The position numbers and the translations under genes are program-made. Positions 37,465 through 50,000 of a DNA stretch of 64,000 nt are shown here, piece by piece. Source of the stretch: Phoebastria nigripes (taxonomy: Eukaryota > Chordata > Aves > Procellariiformes > Diomedeidae); NCBI GenBank assembly GCA_035582835.1, contig JAYKAV010000666.1, forward strand, positions 1 to 64,000. Reading direction: 5' to 3'. The notes below the pieces were generated by a model. The model had not been told where the DNA came from. It was given only the letters and a program-made list of their open reading frames with translations, and did no database searches. The number at the start of each line of letters is the position of its first letter. Positions within the stretch are counted from its first letter, which is position 1.

Positions 37465-39049
37465 AAATACATTTATCTCCTGTTGCTCTGCCTGCGACAA
37501 GGAGTCCAGCAAATAACTTGAAGAAATGGCGCAATGCACTCCCAAACCAATGAAAACTCCAACTGCTGTAGCACTCAAGCATGACCCTAGTAATATAAGC
37601 TAACATTTTCAGGTTATTACCTGGAGGAGCTGTCTTATGTATGAGCCGGTTTAGCAAATCAATTAAAGTAATACAGTTACGTGACCAACAGATGAACACA
37701 AAGAAAAAAAAATGACAGGAGACACTGAGGAAAAAAAAACATATAAGGGTCATAAAAGAAGCAGAAGCTGCTTAAAAGACTGCAGAGAGCATTCGGCATC
37801 ACAGAGGTGAAAGGAGCATTATTTTAGTTGAAAAGGATCTGTTCAAGCATGGGTCACTCGCTTTTGTTGGCTTCAAGATCATTAAACAAGGAGCTCAGAT
37901 TACATGCAGGTCAATTTGCACAACATTTAATTTTAGGCTCACCCACCTTCATGTTGTCCCTTCAAAGAGGTCTGTGGGAGATGCAGATTACCACAGACTG
38001 AATGAGAGTTAATTTGACTCTTCTGGTGAAAAAAACCTAACATGAAAACTTTAATTAGAAACCAATGTAGTAGAATTCTTACCTCAGTATCAGTGATTCC
38101 ACCTGATCAACAAAATGCTATTCATGCTCTTTCCAGTTCTCACCTTGATGGAGAGAGGATTTTGACCCCCACATCTCTCCAAGGCAACGTGCAACACCTA
38201 ATTCCCCTCAAGAGATTGTTAATGGAACATAATTAAGTGCAAGCAAGCAGCTGCGAAAACAGAAGTAGGGAAGATGTCTTTCTCATCAACCACCAGTCAA
38301 AACTCCAGGTTTTATGAAAAGCCTGAGTTGCCTCCTAGTTGGATTGCAATGTAGTTCCAAAACCTCTGCGTAGCCGGCTGACCAGACTGCTTCTCCTGGA
38401 ACCGCAAAGCACCAGTCCCAGTCAGGGGCACAGTCCAGTGAGCAACATGCCAGTGATCAGGTGTTTCTGGTGCTATGAATGCCGTGCTATAGGTTCATAA
38501 TTACATATTCATCCCTTGGGATCATATACACTCGTATTTTTAAACAATACACTTCCAAAGAAAAGTTGTGAGCTCATATTCCAAGTTCTCACCTGACGTA
38601 AATTTTTTACTGATGAGTTACAAGCCTATGAACTGGTGGTTTATAATAGAAAGGCAGACTGACATTTAAATAGAGTGGCACTAGAATAATGGCTTTATAT
38701 TAGTATTTTATGGGAGGCTGAATAACCACAGAGTTAACATACTGTATTTTCTGGCAATAAAAAAATCTGCTGAAAACAAAAGGTCATTTTATTTGATAAT
38801 GTAAACGAATTAGATTTGTATTGTATGGTCAAGAGAGTAAAGGAAAGATTAATTCTTAGAGGAGAAGTCAATATATCAGGATGGCTAGGATTGGTTGGGT
38901 TTTAATTCTTTAACCATGTTGTAAAGCCTGCGGTTCATAACCCACAGCCGTATATCGCTGTACACTGTAGGTTTTAATACAGGCCCCGGACTTCAGTCTG
39001 ATCTGATAAAAATCTGAAACTTGCAGTAGGCCATTATGTGGGCAAACTA

Positions 39050-39200
39050 TTCATTTTATATTCACCTCCTTGTCGTGTCAGTGCAGAGGTCATCTAAAGA
39101 GGGGGCCTAATTAATCAAACTGTCAGAGCCAATGAGGAGGAGCATGTTAATAGGACTTTTATTTCACCCAGGAAAGCAGTGGTCTGACAGGAACCAGAAA
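39050..39200. promoter_or_regulatory. Candidate conserved regulatory element (unproven)
   Basis: This stretch in the upstream MPPED2 intron is more complex and less AT-rich than its surroundings. It contains TAATTAATCAAACTGTCA (39108-39125), which pairs a homeodomain-type TAATTA with the reverse complement of a TALE (MEIS/TGIF) TGACAG site. The MPPED2-PAX6 neighbourhood is known for many vertebrate noncoding conserved elements. The assignment is inference from motif content only. Confidence 0.25.
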
Positions 39201-39434
39201 ATATGGCCTTGATGTTGCTGTTTATTAGCAATGCTGAGATCAGTGGTAATAGGTGCCAAGCAGCCTATGTTTGATAAAGCGCTGAATGTCAAGAACCTGC
39301 ACCAACTAGAAATTAGACTGACAAGAGGCAAGAATCCCAGGATATTGATAGCTACCGGAGAGCAGGTACGGTTTGGACGTGATCACAAAACCAGAACCTG
39401 CACAGGACACATTCTCGTTTCTTGAAAAGCAAAG

Positions 39435-39490
39435 CAAAAAAANCCCCCAAAACCCCAAACCACCCNCCCAGCCCNAAATACCAAAACCCA
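39435..39490 (+). repeat. A-rich to C-rich low-complexity tract
   Basis: AAAAAANCCCCCAAAACCCC then AAACCACCC and CCCAGCCC with three Ns; the same style as the tract at 13074-13180. Confidence 0.85.
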
Positions 39491-42400
39491 CCAGCTACTC
39501 TTCTGCACTTAAAGGTGAGGCTTTGCAATATTTAACTCTTACTTGGCATATATAGGCAAACAGAGCGGCACTAGCACAGAAAAGCCCTAAATTTGGTACA
39601 ACAGTGCTGAACTTAAAGGATTGCCTTGATGGGATCTCATGGTACTATAAGGCCAGCACACCGGTGCGGCTCTACATCTCTGTTATCCCTTGAGAGAACT
39701 GGCAGGATTGTAAATGGTCTAAGACTAGCTTAACAGCTGACACTAACTGATCCAGATCAATGCAGAGGCTGCACCAGATGAAGGAAGCATGGCACAGGTA
39801 GCAGTTACCTCTGTGCACCTCTTGCCTATGTTAGAGCGGGCACTCAACGAGTTAAACCCTAGCCCCACAAAACACAATGATAACGCTAAAAATAAATGTG
39901 GTGAAGATTTCATTTCTTACCCAAAGCCTTTCCACAAAATTGATGTTCTTAACACAAAGTGCATGCCCATAGTAAAGAAGAGAACAAGCATATCTAAAAG
40001 GGAGTGAGTGGGAGATATAAGAGATGCTCACAGTTTTTGAAGGGCACTGGACTCATTTTAGCAGCAGCCACGGCATTTGCTGTGTGGGTGATATATGTAA
40101 AATCTTAAATTAATTATTTTAGTAATGCACCCCTACGTGATTTCTCAGTCTGCAATGTATTTTATACTTCAGGCCATGGTAGGCTTTATAATTAACTGCT
40201 TTCTGAAGCCATTTTAATTAATTTTTTTCCCCAACACCATTATTTCCAAATGAATAGAGAGCTAGCATTAAATAGCCTTCTATTAGAGAGCTGCAGGAAT
40301 CTACTCTTGTAGGATAAAGCACTCAGAATCACACCCCTAGCAATGCCCCCGGAAAGGTTTAAGCAGAGAATGTAGCAGCCAAAAGGAAATGTGCTGCCAA
40401 AGGGGAACCCTGGACACTGACGGGGCATGCAAGTCCATGGCTAAGTTGAAATCTTTCTTGGTGGGAGAGGAAAGCTGTTGTGTTTATGGCTGCTGCTGCC
40501 ATGGATCCAAATATCCTCATCCTGAATGATCATCTTTTTTTTTCTTCCTTCCCTGAGAATACTCCATTGTCTGGATCTTCCTCTTAAAGCCAGCGATACT
40601 AAAATTGGAATCAAATGATGCAGAACTGAGTTCTGTGCCTCTCACTTGGGTGAGTCAGCCTCCCAGGCAGCCACGCTCCATCCCAGGGCTCGCAGCGGGC
40701 TGTCGGAAAGGCAGGAGCCCAGGGTAGTCCTACCTTCTGCGCTGTGGACAACTGTCCCTCAGGAGCGGACTAGCACAATTCGATCTACACAGACTAGAGA
40801 GACTTGCAGTAAGATGTTTATCTGTTACTCATCTTGACCGGAGTTTAGATTGCTGAGCACTAAAGTGTACGACATTATTTTCTTTGGCAGCAAAACCACT
40901 TGGAAAACCTCCTGCCTCTCTCCTGAGCCTTCCCTGCTCCTCCAGCCACAGGCACCGCTCTCTTCTGATGGTACTGGTGAGACTGAGATGGGGTCACTGA
41001 CATCACCCGTGTTTAAAAAAAATTGGAAGATCTTTTCAATTATTTGGTTTTACAGGATTCCAGTCTTCAACAGCACAAATAAGGGACTGGAGAACGCTAA
41101 CACTGGGCTCAGGACTGGTTATTCAGGGCAGGAACTGCTTCTCTGGTGGCAAAACTCACTTAAAGCTTTACCATCAAACTACAGCTTTAAAGCTAACAAT
41201 GCACCCCTACCCTAAAAGAAAAATATGAAGAATAATTAAGACACTCTTCCCTTCCTAATCTTCTGCTGTTGACAATGTCCTTCTGAACAGCTAAAATTAT
41301 ATTTATTTCCCCTTACAGTTTCATACTTTCTAATTTAAACAACATAAGGCACGCCCCCTATACTTCACAGAAAATATGTCAGATTGAAAATAAATGCAGA
41401 AAACTAAAATGTGGTCCAAATGACTACCTTTTGGAGCTTTAGGTGGCTGTTTTCACAGCTACAAGAAAAATAAATGTTGGTGGGTAAATCTTAATGGTTA
41501 CGAGCCTCATTTTTACATTTCTCAGGGGCCGCAGTGCTAAACATGTTTAACAGGTATTAAAGTCAGTTCGCCACTAGCATATCAAGTAGCACAAAAATTT
41601 TGAACTATGTTAAGTGAGTATCTTTTTAAAAAGTATTGAAGAAGGTTTTTCTGCCATTGGCGATGTATTACTTAGCCATTAACGTAGTATTTTATTAGTG
41701 TTAGGATTTTATTACCTAGATTGTACTATTAGTTTATTGAGGGAGGGGGAGGTTTGAATTTTTTATAATGTCACACCTTCATTTACTATCATTGTGTAGT
41801 CAGAGTATGACCAAGCAACTGTTTCTTCAAAGGCTTTGTAAAAGTGTATTCTTTAAATTGCCTGCCTACCTTCAGAGAGATATTGCTCTTATTTTGAAAC
41901 AAAATAAAATCTGCACGTTAATCCCAATGACATTGCTATAGGAACCTTATTTACAGTATGATTAAAAAACGGTCCTTTCTTACAGCCTCATTAAATCTAA
42001 GCCTCATTTAACTACTAGGACATTTTTACAATGGGTTTACTGACATACTATGATANATGTCTGTATAACATCCTTCAACAATAGCCCCGACTATAGCCAT
42101 AACCACAATGTGTATAAACACTGCATCAGTTTTAACAATGCGCTGTCCTGAATAGTAGGAAGTGAAGTAACACTAAACACATTTTTACTAAGCCCCACAT
42201 CTCCAAACCTGTGTTTTGCTTTAGGTTTTTTTCATTGGTTTCTGTTTTGTTTTGAGGGGCTGCTTTCTTTTGTCTTCTCAGTGGGAAAAGAAACATTCCC
42301 CTTAAAATCATGAAAATTAAGATGCTAAACTTTTTAAATATTACAGGATCCCTTTGAAATTTTGACCTAGGCAGAAAGGTTTCCTGAAATTTGATTCTTT

Positions 42401-43190
42401 AAGAGATAAAAGGGTTGGCAGCAGGATGAAAGCAGCCCTACCCTTTTTTCCATGTCAGAGAAATGAATGGAATGGCTTATGAATACATGTAACTCACCCA
42501 TTCAGGAGCCACGCTGGTGCCTATTTGTCCTGAAATATCAGTGTTAAGTTACTGTGCAAAGCAAAATAACTGTTAGCCAGCATGAACTCGATCCACAAGA
42601 ACAATGAGGGCCAGAACAAGGTTTTTAGAGACTTAACAAACTTTTCAAACTTCAAGGTAATGCAAGGAATTAAAAGACATTTCTGTGGGAATCAGGCTTT
42701 CAAAACGCCTTTATAAACGGTTAGCCATTGTAACTTACTCTTGCAAGGAACAGAGATCAGGAGTACCAGAACTGTACAACAAACTAAAACTGAACAGGCT
42801 CAACTGCTTTCCTGTTCATGGCTGGCCTCTGATTTAATTTCACATCAAATGATATCGCAAAGCTGGACATGGTAAACCTGCAGTATTTTCACTGGAGACT
42901 AGGGTCTGACATTCTGTCTAAATGAAATTTCCCAGTTGTCCCAAGCACTTTCTATCTTATTTCCATGCTAGCAGTTTGAAATGTCACTATGTATTGCCAC
43001 AATGACAGATGAGCAAAGGCACAAGAAAGCAAGAGAGCTGGTTTCTCCAATGAACCATGCCTGGCAAATGTGAAAATTTACTTTTGCCCCTGGCTTCTGG
43101 TCCACTCCCAGGTATTAATGGTAACAGAGGTAAGCTCTGCAATGTGACTTCATGCAGGCTGAAATATAGAGCAGTGGTTAAGAAAANTTG

Positions 43191-43222
43191 GTATGTATGT
43201 ATGTATGTACATACATACACAC
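43191..43222. repeat. Self-complementary (TATG)n/(CATA)n tract
   Basis: GTATGTATGTATGTATGTAC followed by ATACATACACAC; a palindrome centred on GTAC that could extrude as a cruciform. Confidence 0.9.
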
Positions 43223-43977
43223 ATTATTAACAAACACCATTAAGGGCCACATCTTGCAAATTTTTTTTTTTTACTTTACTACCACAGGTTATCTCACTAA
43301 CGTTAATGAGAGACTGACAGCAATAAACCCCCCTGTAATACAGAAGATTGAGCTGTGTGGCCACAATCCATATTTTATGTGTATTAATAGACTGAGGCTT
43401 GGATGGTATCAATGAAAAAATAAATAAAGAAAACATCCTTCAGAAAACTTTTGCGTACAAGATGATGCCTCCTGATCACTGGGATTTCAGAATCTGCAAA
43501 GACTTCCTTTCAGTAACGGGGGAGAAGACCATGGTAACATTTATCATTACCCTAACTGTTGTGAGTATTTCTATTAATACAATGAATGTTCTAAGGACAA
43601 CTTCAAGATCAAACTCTGAACTTGGGTTTCTCTTTTCTAAATGTCTTTTTCTTGCTGTAAGGAAATAATAATCTTCTGCCTTTAAAAGGCAACTTCTTTA
43701 TATAGGCTTCCTCATGTCATAGAGCTGGTAACCACTAGAAGAAAAACAGATGGGTTTATATTACCAATTAACACCTAAACATTGCTTACTCTCTCTCTTC
43801 CATTTGAGTAACTGCTCACTCTGAATAACACTCCTGTTTACCCCACCTCAATGAGATGGGAAGACCTGCCACTCACGGCAATGACNCTTTCTGAGCAATG
43901 CTAAAAAAGGAGCAGTGAGCATTTGTATGCAGCAACCTCCATCTAGAAACATCCAGCACCCGTATCAATGCGTGTGA

Positions 43978-44012
43978 AGTGCTGGTCTCATTGAAGTCAA
44001 TGTTCAAAATTT
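43978..44012. repeat. Fragment of the ancient palindromic repeat
   Basis: GTGCTGGTCTCATTGAAGTC followed by AATGTTCAAAATTTC carries the family core only. The assignment rests on a short match. Confidence 0.4.
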
Positions 44013-44811
44013 CACCCATGATTTATTTTTCAATAAGTCATCTCTCGCTGTTCTGCTCTTTGATATTGCTTTGCTTCTGAGAGCGCAGAAGATACGAGAA
44101 GGTGCATTTCTATTAGCAACATCCACTTTAAAACTTCACATTCTACCCTCTTTATAAGGCCCTGCTGCCATCCATTCTCCGATACAAGCTGTTATTCAGC
44201 CTTCACCTGCCTTTATCCTCAGAAGAAATCATTTTGACTATCACAATACCTTCTGTGTAAAAAAAAAAACAGAGGTCATCATGGTCTCTCTTACAAGCAT
44301 TAGGAAACGAACTTTGAGTAGTAGAGGTAGGGTAAAAATAGGGTTCTGCACCACATTTTGGCTAGATTCCCCTGACTATGTAAATCTATACAACTATTTT
44401 CTTTAACAGGACACAACTGAGGCCCCAAATGATCAGAATCTTCCATGACTGAGATGATACCAGTGAGATACACCATATTTTGGGGATATATTTTCAGAGC
44501 TGAATAGTGGGATGCATCTGAAACCTTCCTCTTCCAGAGATGCAGATTACCTGCCCCCAGGAGACCCATAAACCCGAGCCATTTCCTTAGCTTACCATTC
44601 CTTTGCTACAGCTGGGAGAAAGAAGGGGGAAGGGAAACAGAAGACTGCGGATGGTGACTTCAGTTTATTCAATACTCTAGTGGTCAAAAAACTTCCTCAG
44701 AAAGTCCTCCTCATTCAGGAAACNTGAATTAAGTACTCTTTAAAAACCAAACAAAAAACTAGAGAAATAGCCTCACCATCCCCTACAGGCAAGGCCAGTA
44801 AGTCTACGCAT

Positions 44812-44872
44812 GCANGCACACACACACGTATAGATAATACATTCCATATATATTTTTTCATATATATACATG
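44812..44872 (+). repeat. CA and TA microsatellite cluster
   Basis: GCACACACACACACGTATAG, then CCATATATATTTTTTCATAT and ATATACAT. Confidence 0.85.
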
Positions 44873-46778
44873 AACAAGATATGCTGTATTACATGCTACG
44901 CAATTATAATCAAGTAAAAAAAGTGCATAGAAAATGAGCATGATTTGGCATGTTAAAGTAGTTTGACATACTCNCATATCAAAACATGCAAGTCCTTATC
45001 AAACTTTGTTCATCAAATGTTAGAGCAGTTCAACTTCTGCCTGTAAATATGAATTTTTAAAAGGGAGAGCAGTATTTAACTTTCTGTTTCAATGTCTAAT
45101 TGCTTAACTGCAACTTGTATTCAGATAGATGAATTAGCAAAGTGTTTAAAATACAAGCTATTGCTGGCTGTCATCAGGAATGAGTTTTCCACAATGCTTA
45201 ACATTTTTCAGTGTTGAAATCACTGTCACGATATCCTTACTGAAGTAAGTCTATCCCTGCTGTAGCTTTATTTCTTACAATGCATCAGGAACAAATATCA
45301 CCTGTTATTATTAGATACTGTGAATGCAAGTCTATTAATACTAGAGCCCGTGTTAGCTAGATTTAGCCGTTCAAAAGTCAAATGTTTGGTACAAGCTAGT
45401 TTGCTGGGCTCCTTTATAGGCAACGGAGAGAGACAAGCCCTTGCAGAGGGTAATTCAACTTGTCCACAGGTTGATGTTTAAAGCAGCTGGGATGGATTGC
45501 AGGTGCTGCTTTCTATGCCCTTTAACTAAAAAGGGAGCTGAGGAACTCTTGCTCAGCTTCAACTCTCAGCTTTTAAATACAAAAAAACCCATCAAACCTC
45601 CAAACCCAAGAAACAACAAATACCTTAAGGAACATCATGCATTATATAAAATAAAGCTTCTGCAAAAATGTGGTGAGAAAGGTGTTTGTTCACATGAGCG
45701 TTCATGTATATATACAGCATATAAAATTTGACACCTAAAAAAATATATATATACACCAACTTCTGGCAATATCGAAAACCCTTCAGCATGTTTCTTCTTT
45801 GAAAGTGTGCAATGCTTATAAGGCGGCAACTGTGATACTGCTTTTAAGCTATTTTAGTAAGGGCCCTTGACAAGCTTCACATAAAATATTCAGCATTGAT
45901 GCTTTCAAGTCCACACAATTTAACTTAAAAAGCTCTCTGTTTTCAGCCCACCTTATAAATAGGGTTAGCATAAAGGTGGTGTGTGGATTAGATGCTTTCC
46001 CTTATCCTTCCCATCTGCCTTTCTAAAGCGTGATAGTATTGGACTGCATCACAAACACAATTTAAATTTGAAAAAATTAAAATTGAAAACATTTTCTTTT
46101 TAAAATTAAAATTATTTTGTGAAAGTTTTAATAGTTTTTAAGAAATTTGGAAGAATATCACATACTGTTTCAAATAGTTATGTTTACATCTCGAACAAGT
46201 AGCAGTACAGCTGAAAAGCAGTTGGAATTATAAGGGTCCTCTATTAATTTAATCCTCTAGTATGAAACTATATTGGCCATGCCTTTTATTGGGAAGGCTT
46301 TTGTCTTCTGAACTAACTTTTAAAATTAAATCCTGGCTTTACAGGACTGAGGAGCCAATGCTACTGATTTCAGAGGGAGCTGGCTTTCATCCCTAATCTT
46401 TTTATTTTNATCTGCATAATGAACCAATACCTGCTCAATGTAAGGAAGTTCTTAAAATAACACACTGAAATATTGGAAAACATCTACACTGTGGAAAACA
46501 CCGCACCCACATAACTTTTCAGACTATAGCTGCAATGAAGGAGACTCTGCAGGCATAAAGCAAAAGCCATTTTCAAATTCTTACAGGCCTGGAGACTTCA
46601 ATATATTTTTCTGAGCTATTTAGATGCCAAAGCTGGCATCAAGATGAAGATACGGTTGAGCCTGTATGCTGTATTTCATAACGTAAATCTGCAGTCCTTA
46701 ATCAGGCAGAATTCCAAGTACAGTATTTAAATTTTTCTCATCTGTTGTCTAAGAACTTCAGGATCAAGCACATAATTT

Positions 46779-46840
46779 AAAGCCTACTGAGATCAGTGGG
46801 AAAAACCCTATTGGCTTCAATAAGCTTTGGATCAGACTCA
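46779..46840. repeat. Ancient palindromic interspersed repeat (TGAAGTCAATGGG family)
   Basis: AAAGCCTACTGAGATCAGTG on the left and TATTGGCTTCAATAAGCTTT followed by GGATCAGACTC on the right have the same architecture as the copy at 17215-17285, with more divergence. Confidence 0.55.
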
Positions 46841-48212
46841 GAGGACCACAGTCGGAAAGTTATCTAGGGCCTAAAAATGCATCTAGTGAGTTTTCCAAAG
46901 AACTGATGCAGCCTTTCTGCAGATGCTGAAGACACTTTTATGACTGAGTGCTTTCCACATGGATTTTGAAAACAAACAGATTCTCAGCTGAACTATGCCA
47001 ATTTTGCTAGCTCAGCATCAAAACTTCTAGTTATCTTAGTTTTCCTCTCAACTTTTCTACATTCCTATACCGAACTATACTAATCAGACATTTTCTTTAT
47101 GCTTTGTTTCTTTGGAAATCTGGTGCCTCTTTTTCGCTCTCCTTTTTTCCCCCCTTTCTCCCCACGTCTTGGTACACTTGGAAATTTTATCCTTGACAAT
47201 AGAACTTCATGATAAAATAGAGACTAATAACACTTTTAACTTCTACTCATGTTATGCAAAGATATTTTAACTTCTGTTGAACTCAAGCTATAGGAAATGG
47301 TGATTTCAAACTGGACTTGATACATTATATGGTCATTGAGATATTTGCTATAAATATTTTAGATGGTAATTCTGTTCTTCCCAAAGAGAAAATGACTTAA
47401 TTATCAGGGCCTTTTGCTCACACTATTCATGGAAACAGACATACTTTTTTAGCATATTTAAAGATATTAAATTATGAAAATTAGCTCACATAGGGTAACT
47501 ATCAGAGATAATTATTTGATAGTTCATTATGATGACTACAGTAGATTTATTTATAGTAAGTGCCACGTTTTATAACATGGTACCAAAATCAGATACTACT
47601 TCACAGCCAAAAAAGCCTCCTTTGGCACTAGCAGATTGAAAATCACTGCAACCTGCTAGTCCAGTCCTGCTAAAATCCAGACACACTTCTCTCTGCTATA
47701 TCCATATTGCACAGCCACTGCAATCAACTTCCTTGTCCAAAGCCACCCAGGTCAGTCTGCTGTCTTACAAGAGCTATGTATGCACATAGGTAAATAAGAT
47801 TTGCCATTTTCTATGTTTTATAATCTACCATTTAACCTTTACGCATATGTTTACCAAAGCCTCTACAAGTACAATGTCTTATTTTAGCTGGAGAGTATCA
47901 GGCATACAATGCAAGGTTTATACAGTAACTTCTGCTTGACTGCAAAATATATCAAAACAGAGTGAGTCCCTGTCTCTCTTGGGGGGAACAACGGTCCTCT
48001 GTCTTCTCATCCCAGATTTGACAGTCATTTACAGGGACTGAAACTTCATCTCCCACTGAAATGAGAAGTTTGCCCATTGACTTAAACTGTATCAAGATTT
48101 AATTCCAGGTGACTATTCCCAAGACATTTACTGCAGAGTTATTGCAAAACATTATTTCATTAATGATAATGATACTAAAATGTTGGAAATCCGTGAAGGT
48201 GGAATCAGAAGG

Positions 48213-48270
48213 ACCGGACCAAATGCTCACTGAAGTCAATGGAAAGATGAAGTGAGCTCTGGATCATACC
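48213..48270. repeat. Ancient palindromic interspersed repeat (TGAAGTCAATGGG family)
   Basis: GGACCAAATGCTCACTGAAG then TCAATGGAAAG, followed by TGAGCTCTGGATCATACC. The left half of the palindrome is clear and the right half decayed. A second half-copy, TTTGCCCATTGACTTAAACT, lies about 150 bp upstream near 48070. Confidence 0.5.
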
Positions 48271-49986
48271 TTGCTTACAAAGCACCATCTTCTTTAGAGC
48301 TAGCAAAATTTTACACAAAGGATTAGAGGCATGTTACTGATTATCTATATAAAATCCCCATAGAATAAAATGTAAAAGAGTAGATATGAATGGTGAAAAC
48401 NCAGTGAGGAAGCAGGAAGAGAAGACAGACCATGTTTCCACAAACATGCACAATTACTGACACGCATTCAGGGGAGCCGCTTATAGCAAATGGAATTTTT
48501 CACACTGACATTTGCGGGATGGACTCCTCTGCAGCCTCATCACATATTTGAGAAATCACACATAGAAACCACAGTCTGTAAACTTCTTTGATTCAAGTTT
48601 TAACAGCAACTTTTCAATCCTGAACAGTTACAAGTGCAGAGTATCTGACCGGGAGCCACAGAGCAGCAGCATGAGATGGATTTTCTGTTCAGAGCTTGGG
48701 GAGCTCCCTGTGCTGCTCGGCTATCTTGAGGGCGGCTGTTTCAAAGAATCACCGCGCCAATGAAAAAAATCTAGTTTCTGGAACAGAATATAAGAATGAG
48801 CGGTTTCTATACCTTTACCAAGTTTGCCCTTTCTTGTCAGCTTTTGCTGGAGTAAAACGAATTCACCTGAAATATTACCATCAGAGTGGGGTGAGAGGAA
48901 AGTCCAATATAATTAGAATCAGAAGTATTACATGAAAGCTGTGATATGGAAGTCACAACGCCCTCTGCCCCCACTATTTATTCCAACTAGAATAACATCT
49001 TTTGCTCACACCAGTATTTACCTCCTTGTCATTTAAAGAGAAAAAAAAGTCAGACCAACTCTTAAATTAACTTATGTACCATGCCTCCAGAAATGATTAA
49101 TATTTCTTGAAAGGATAGTTAAGAACAGCAACAAAAGAAAAACCTAGATTATTGTAACTGTGCAGAATTTCTTCTTGAACTACAGCTTATTCCTCAAACA
49201 CTAAGATTTAATTGCTCATGTTGTAAAGTCAGCTGATACAAAATTATGATTATCTAAGATTTTTAATGCACAATTCAGCATGACGCTTCTGTATGAAAGA
49301 CCAGTGCTTTCGACAGGTAGGCTGAAAACAACAATGAACTTCCACTACAGAAACAAAAAAGGCAAACAAGAAAATCTGTGAGGGACCCCTGGGGAAGACT
49401 TACCTGCAGTGCTTGCTTGCTCTCAGCCCTGATGGATTGAATCCATCAGCAAAAGCACCACCTATCCCCACCAGCTTCTGCAGACCTTGGGAAGAGCACT
49501 ACAGCTTTCCAGAAGTTGCAGCTGTACACAAGTTCACCAAGTTCATCTCAATTTGCGTTAGGTGTGTTCCAGAAAGCATCACAGAACTCCAGAAGTACAG
49601 AAATACTGAAGTTTAGCCTACTACGTACGCAGTTTTAGTTTGCAATGAGTGGGATTGCTGTTTATTATTTGTTGTTAGTTTTCACTATTCGTGATGGAAG
49701 AATGCTGATGTCTTCACTCTTTTATCGCTTGCAAAAGGCATTCAGTCTCCAAAAATATTTCTGACTTTACTGATTGGTTGCTTTCTTGTGCAATTTGTTT
49801 TAAATAAGTTTCCATGGGAAAGGATATTTTGGAATACACAATTAGAATAATTAACAACTAAAATTAAAATAAAAACATGGTGGAATGCCATTCAAAATCT
49901 TCAGCACATTGTTAGCATAAACTTCTCATATTGTGTAACTAAACATAAAACCAAGTGTCATAAGCAGCTGCAACCCCTAGCACAAT

Positions 49987-50000
49987 GGGGGGGGGGGGGG
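49987..50000 (+). repeat. G14 homopolymer
   Basis: Uninterrupted G run. Confidence 0.95.

Noticed and set aside
47718..47770. ACTTCCTTGTCCAAAGCCAC resembling the MIR core
   Set aside because: The match is about 20 bp and flanks do not continue the family order; too weak to annotate.
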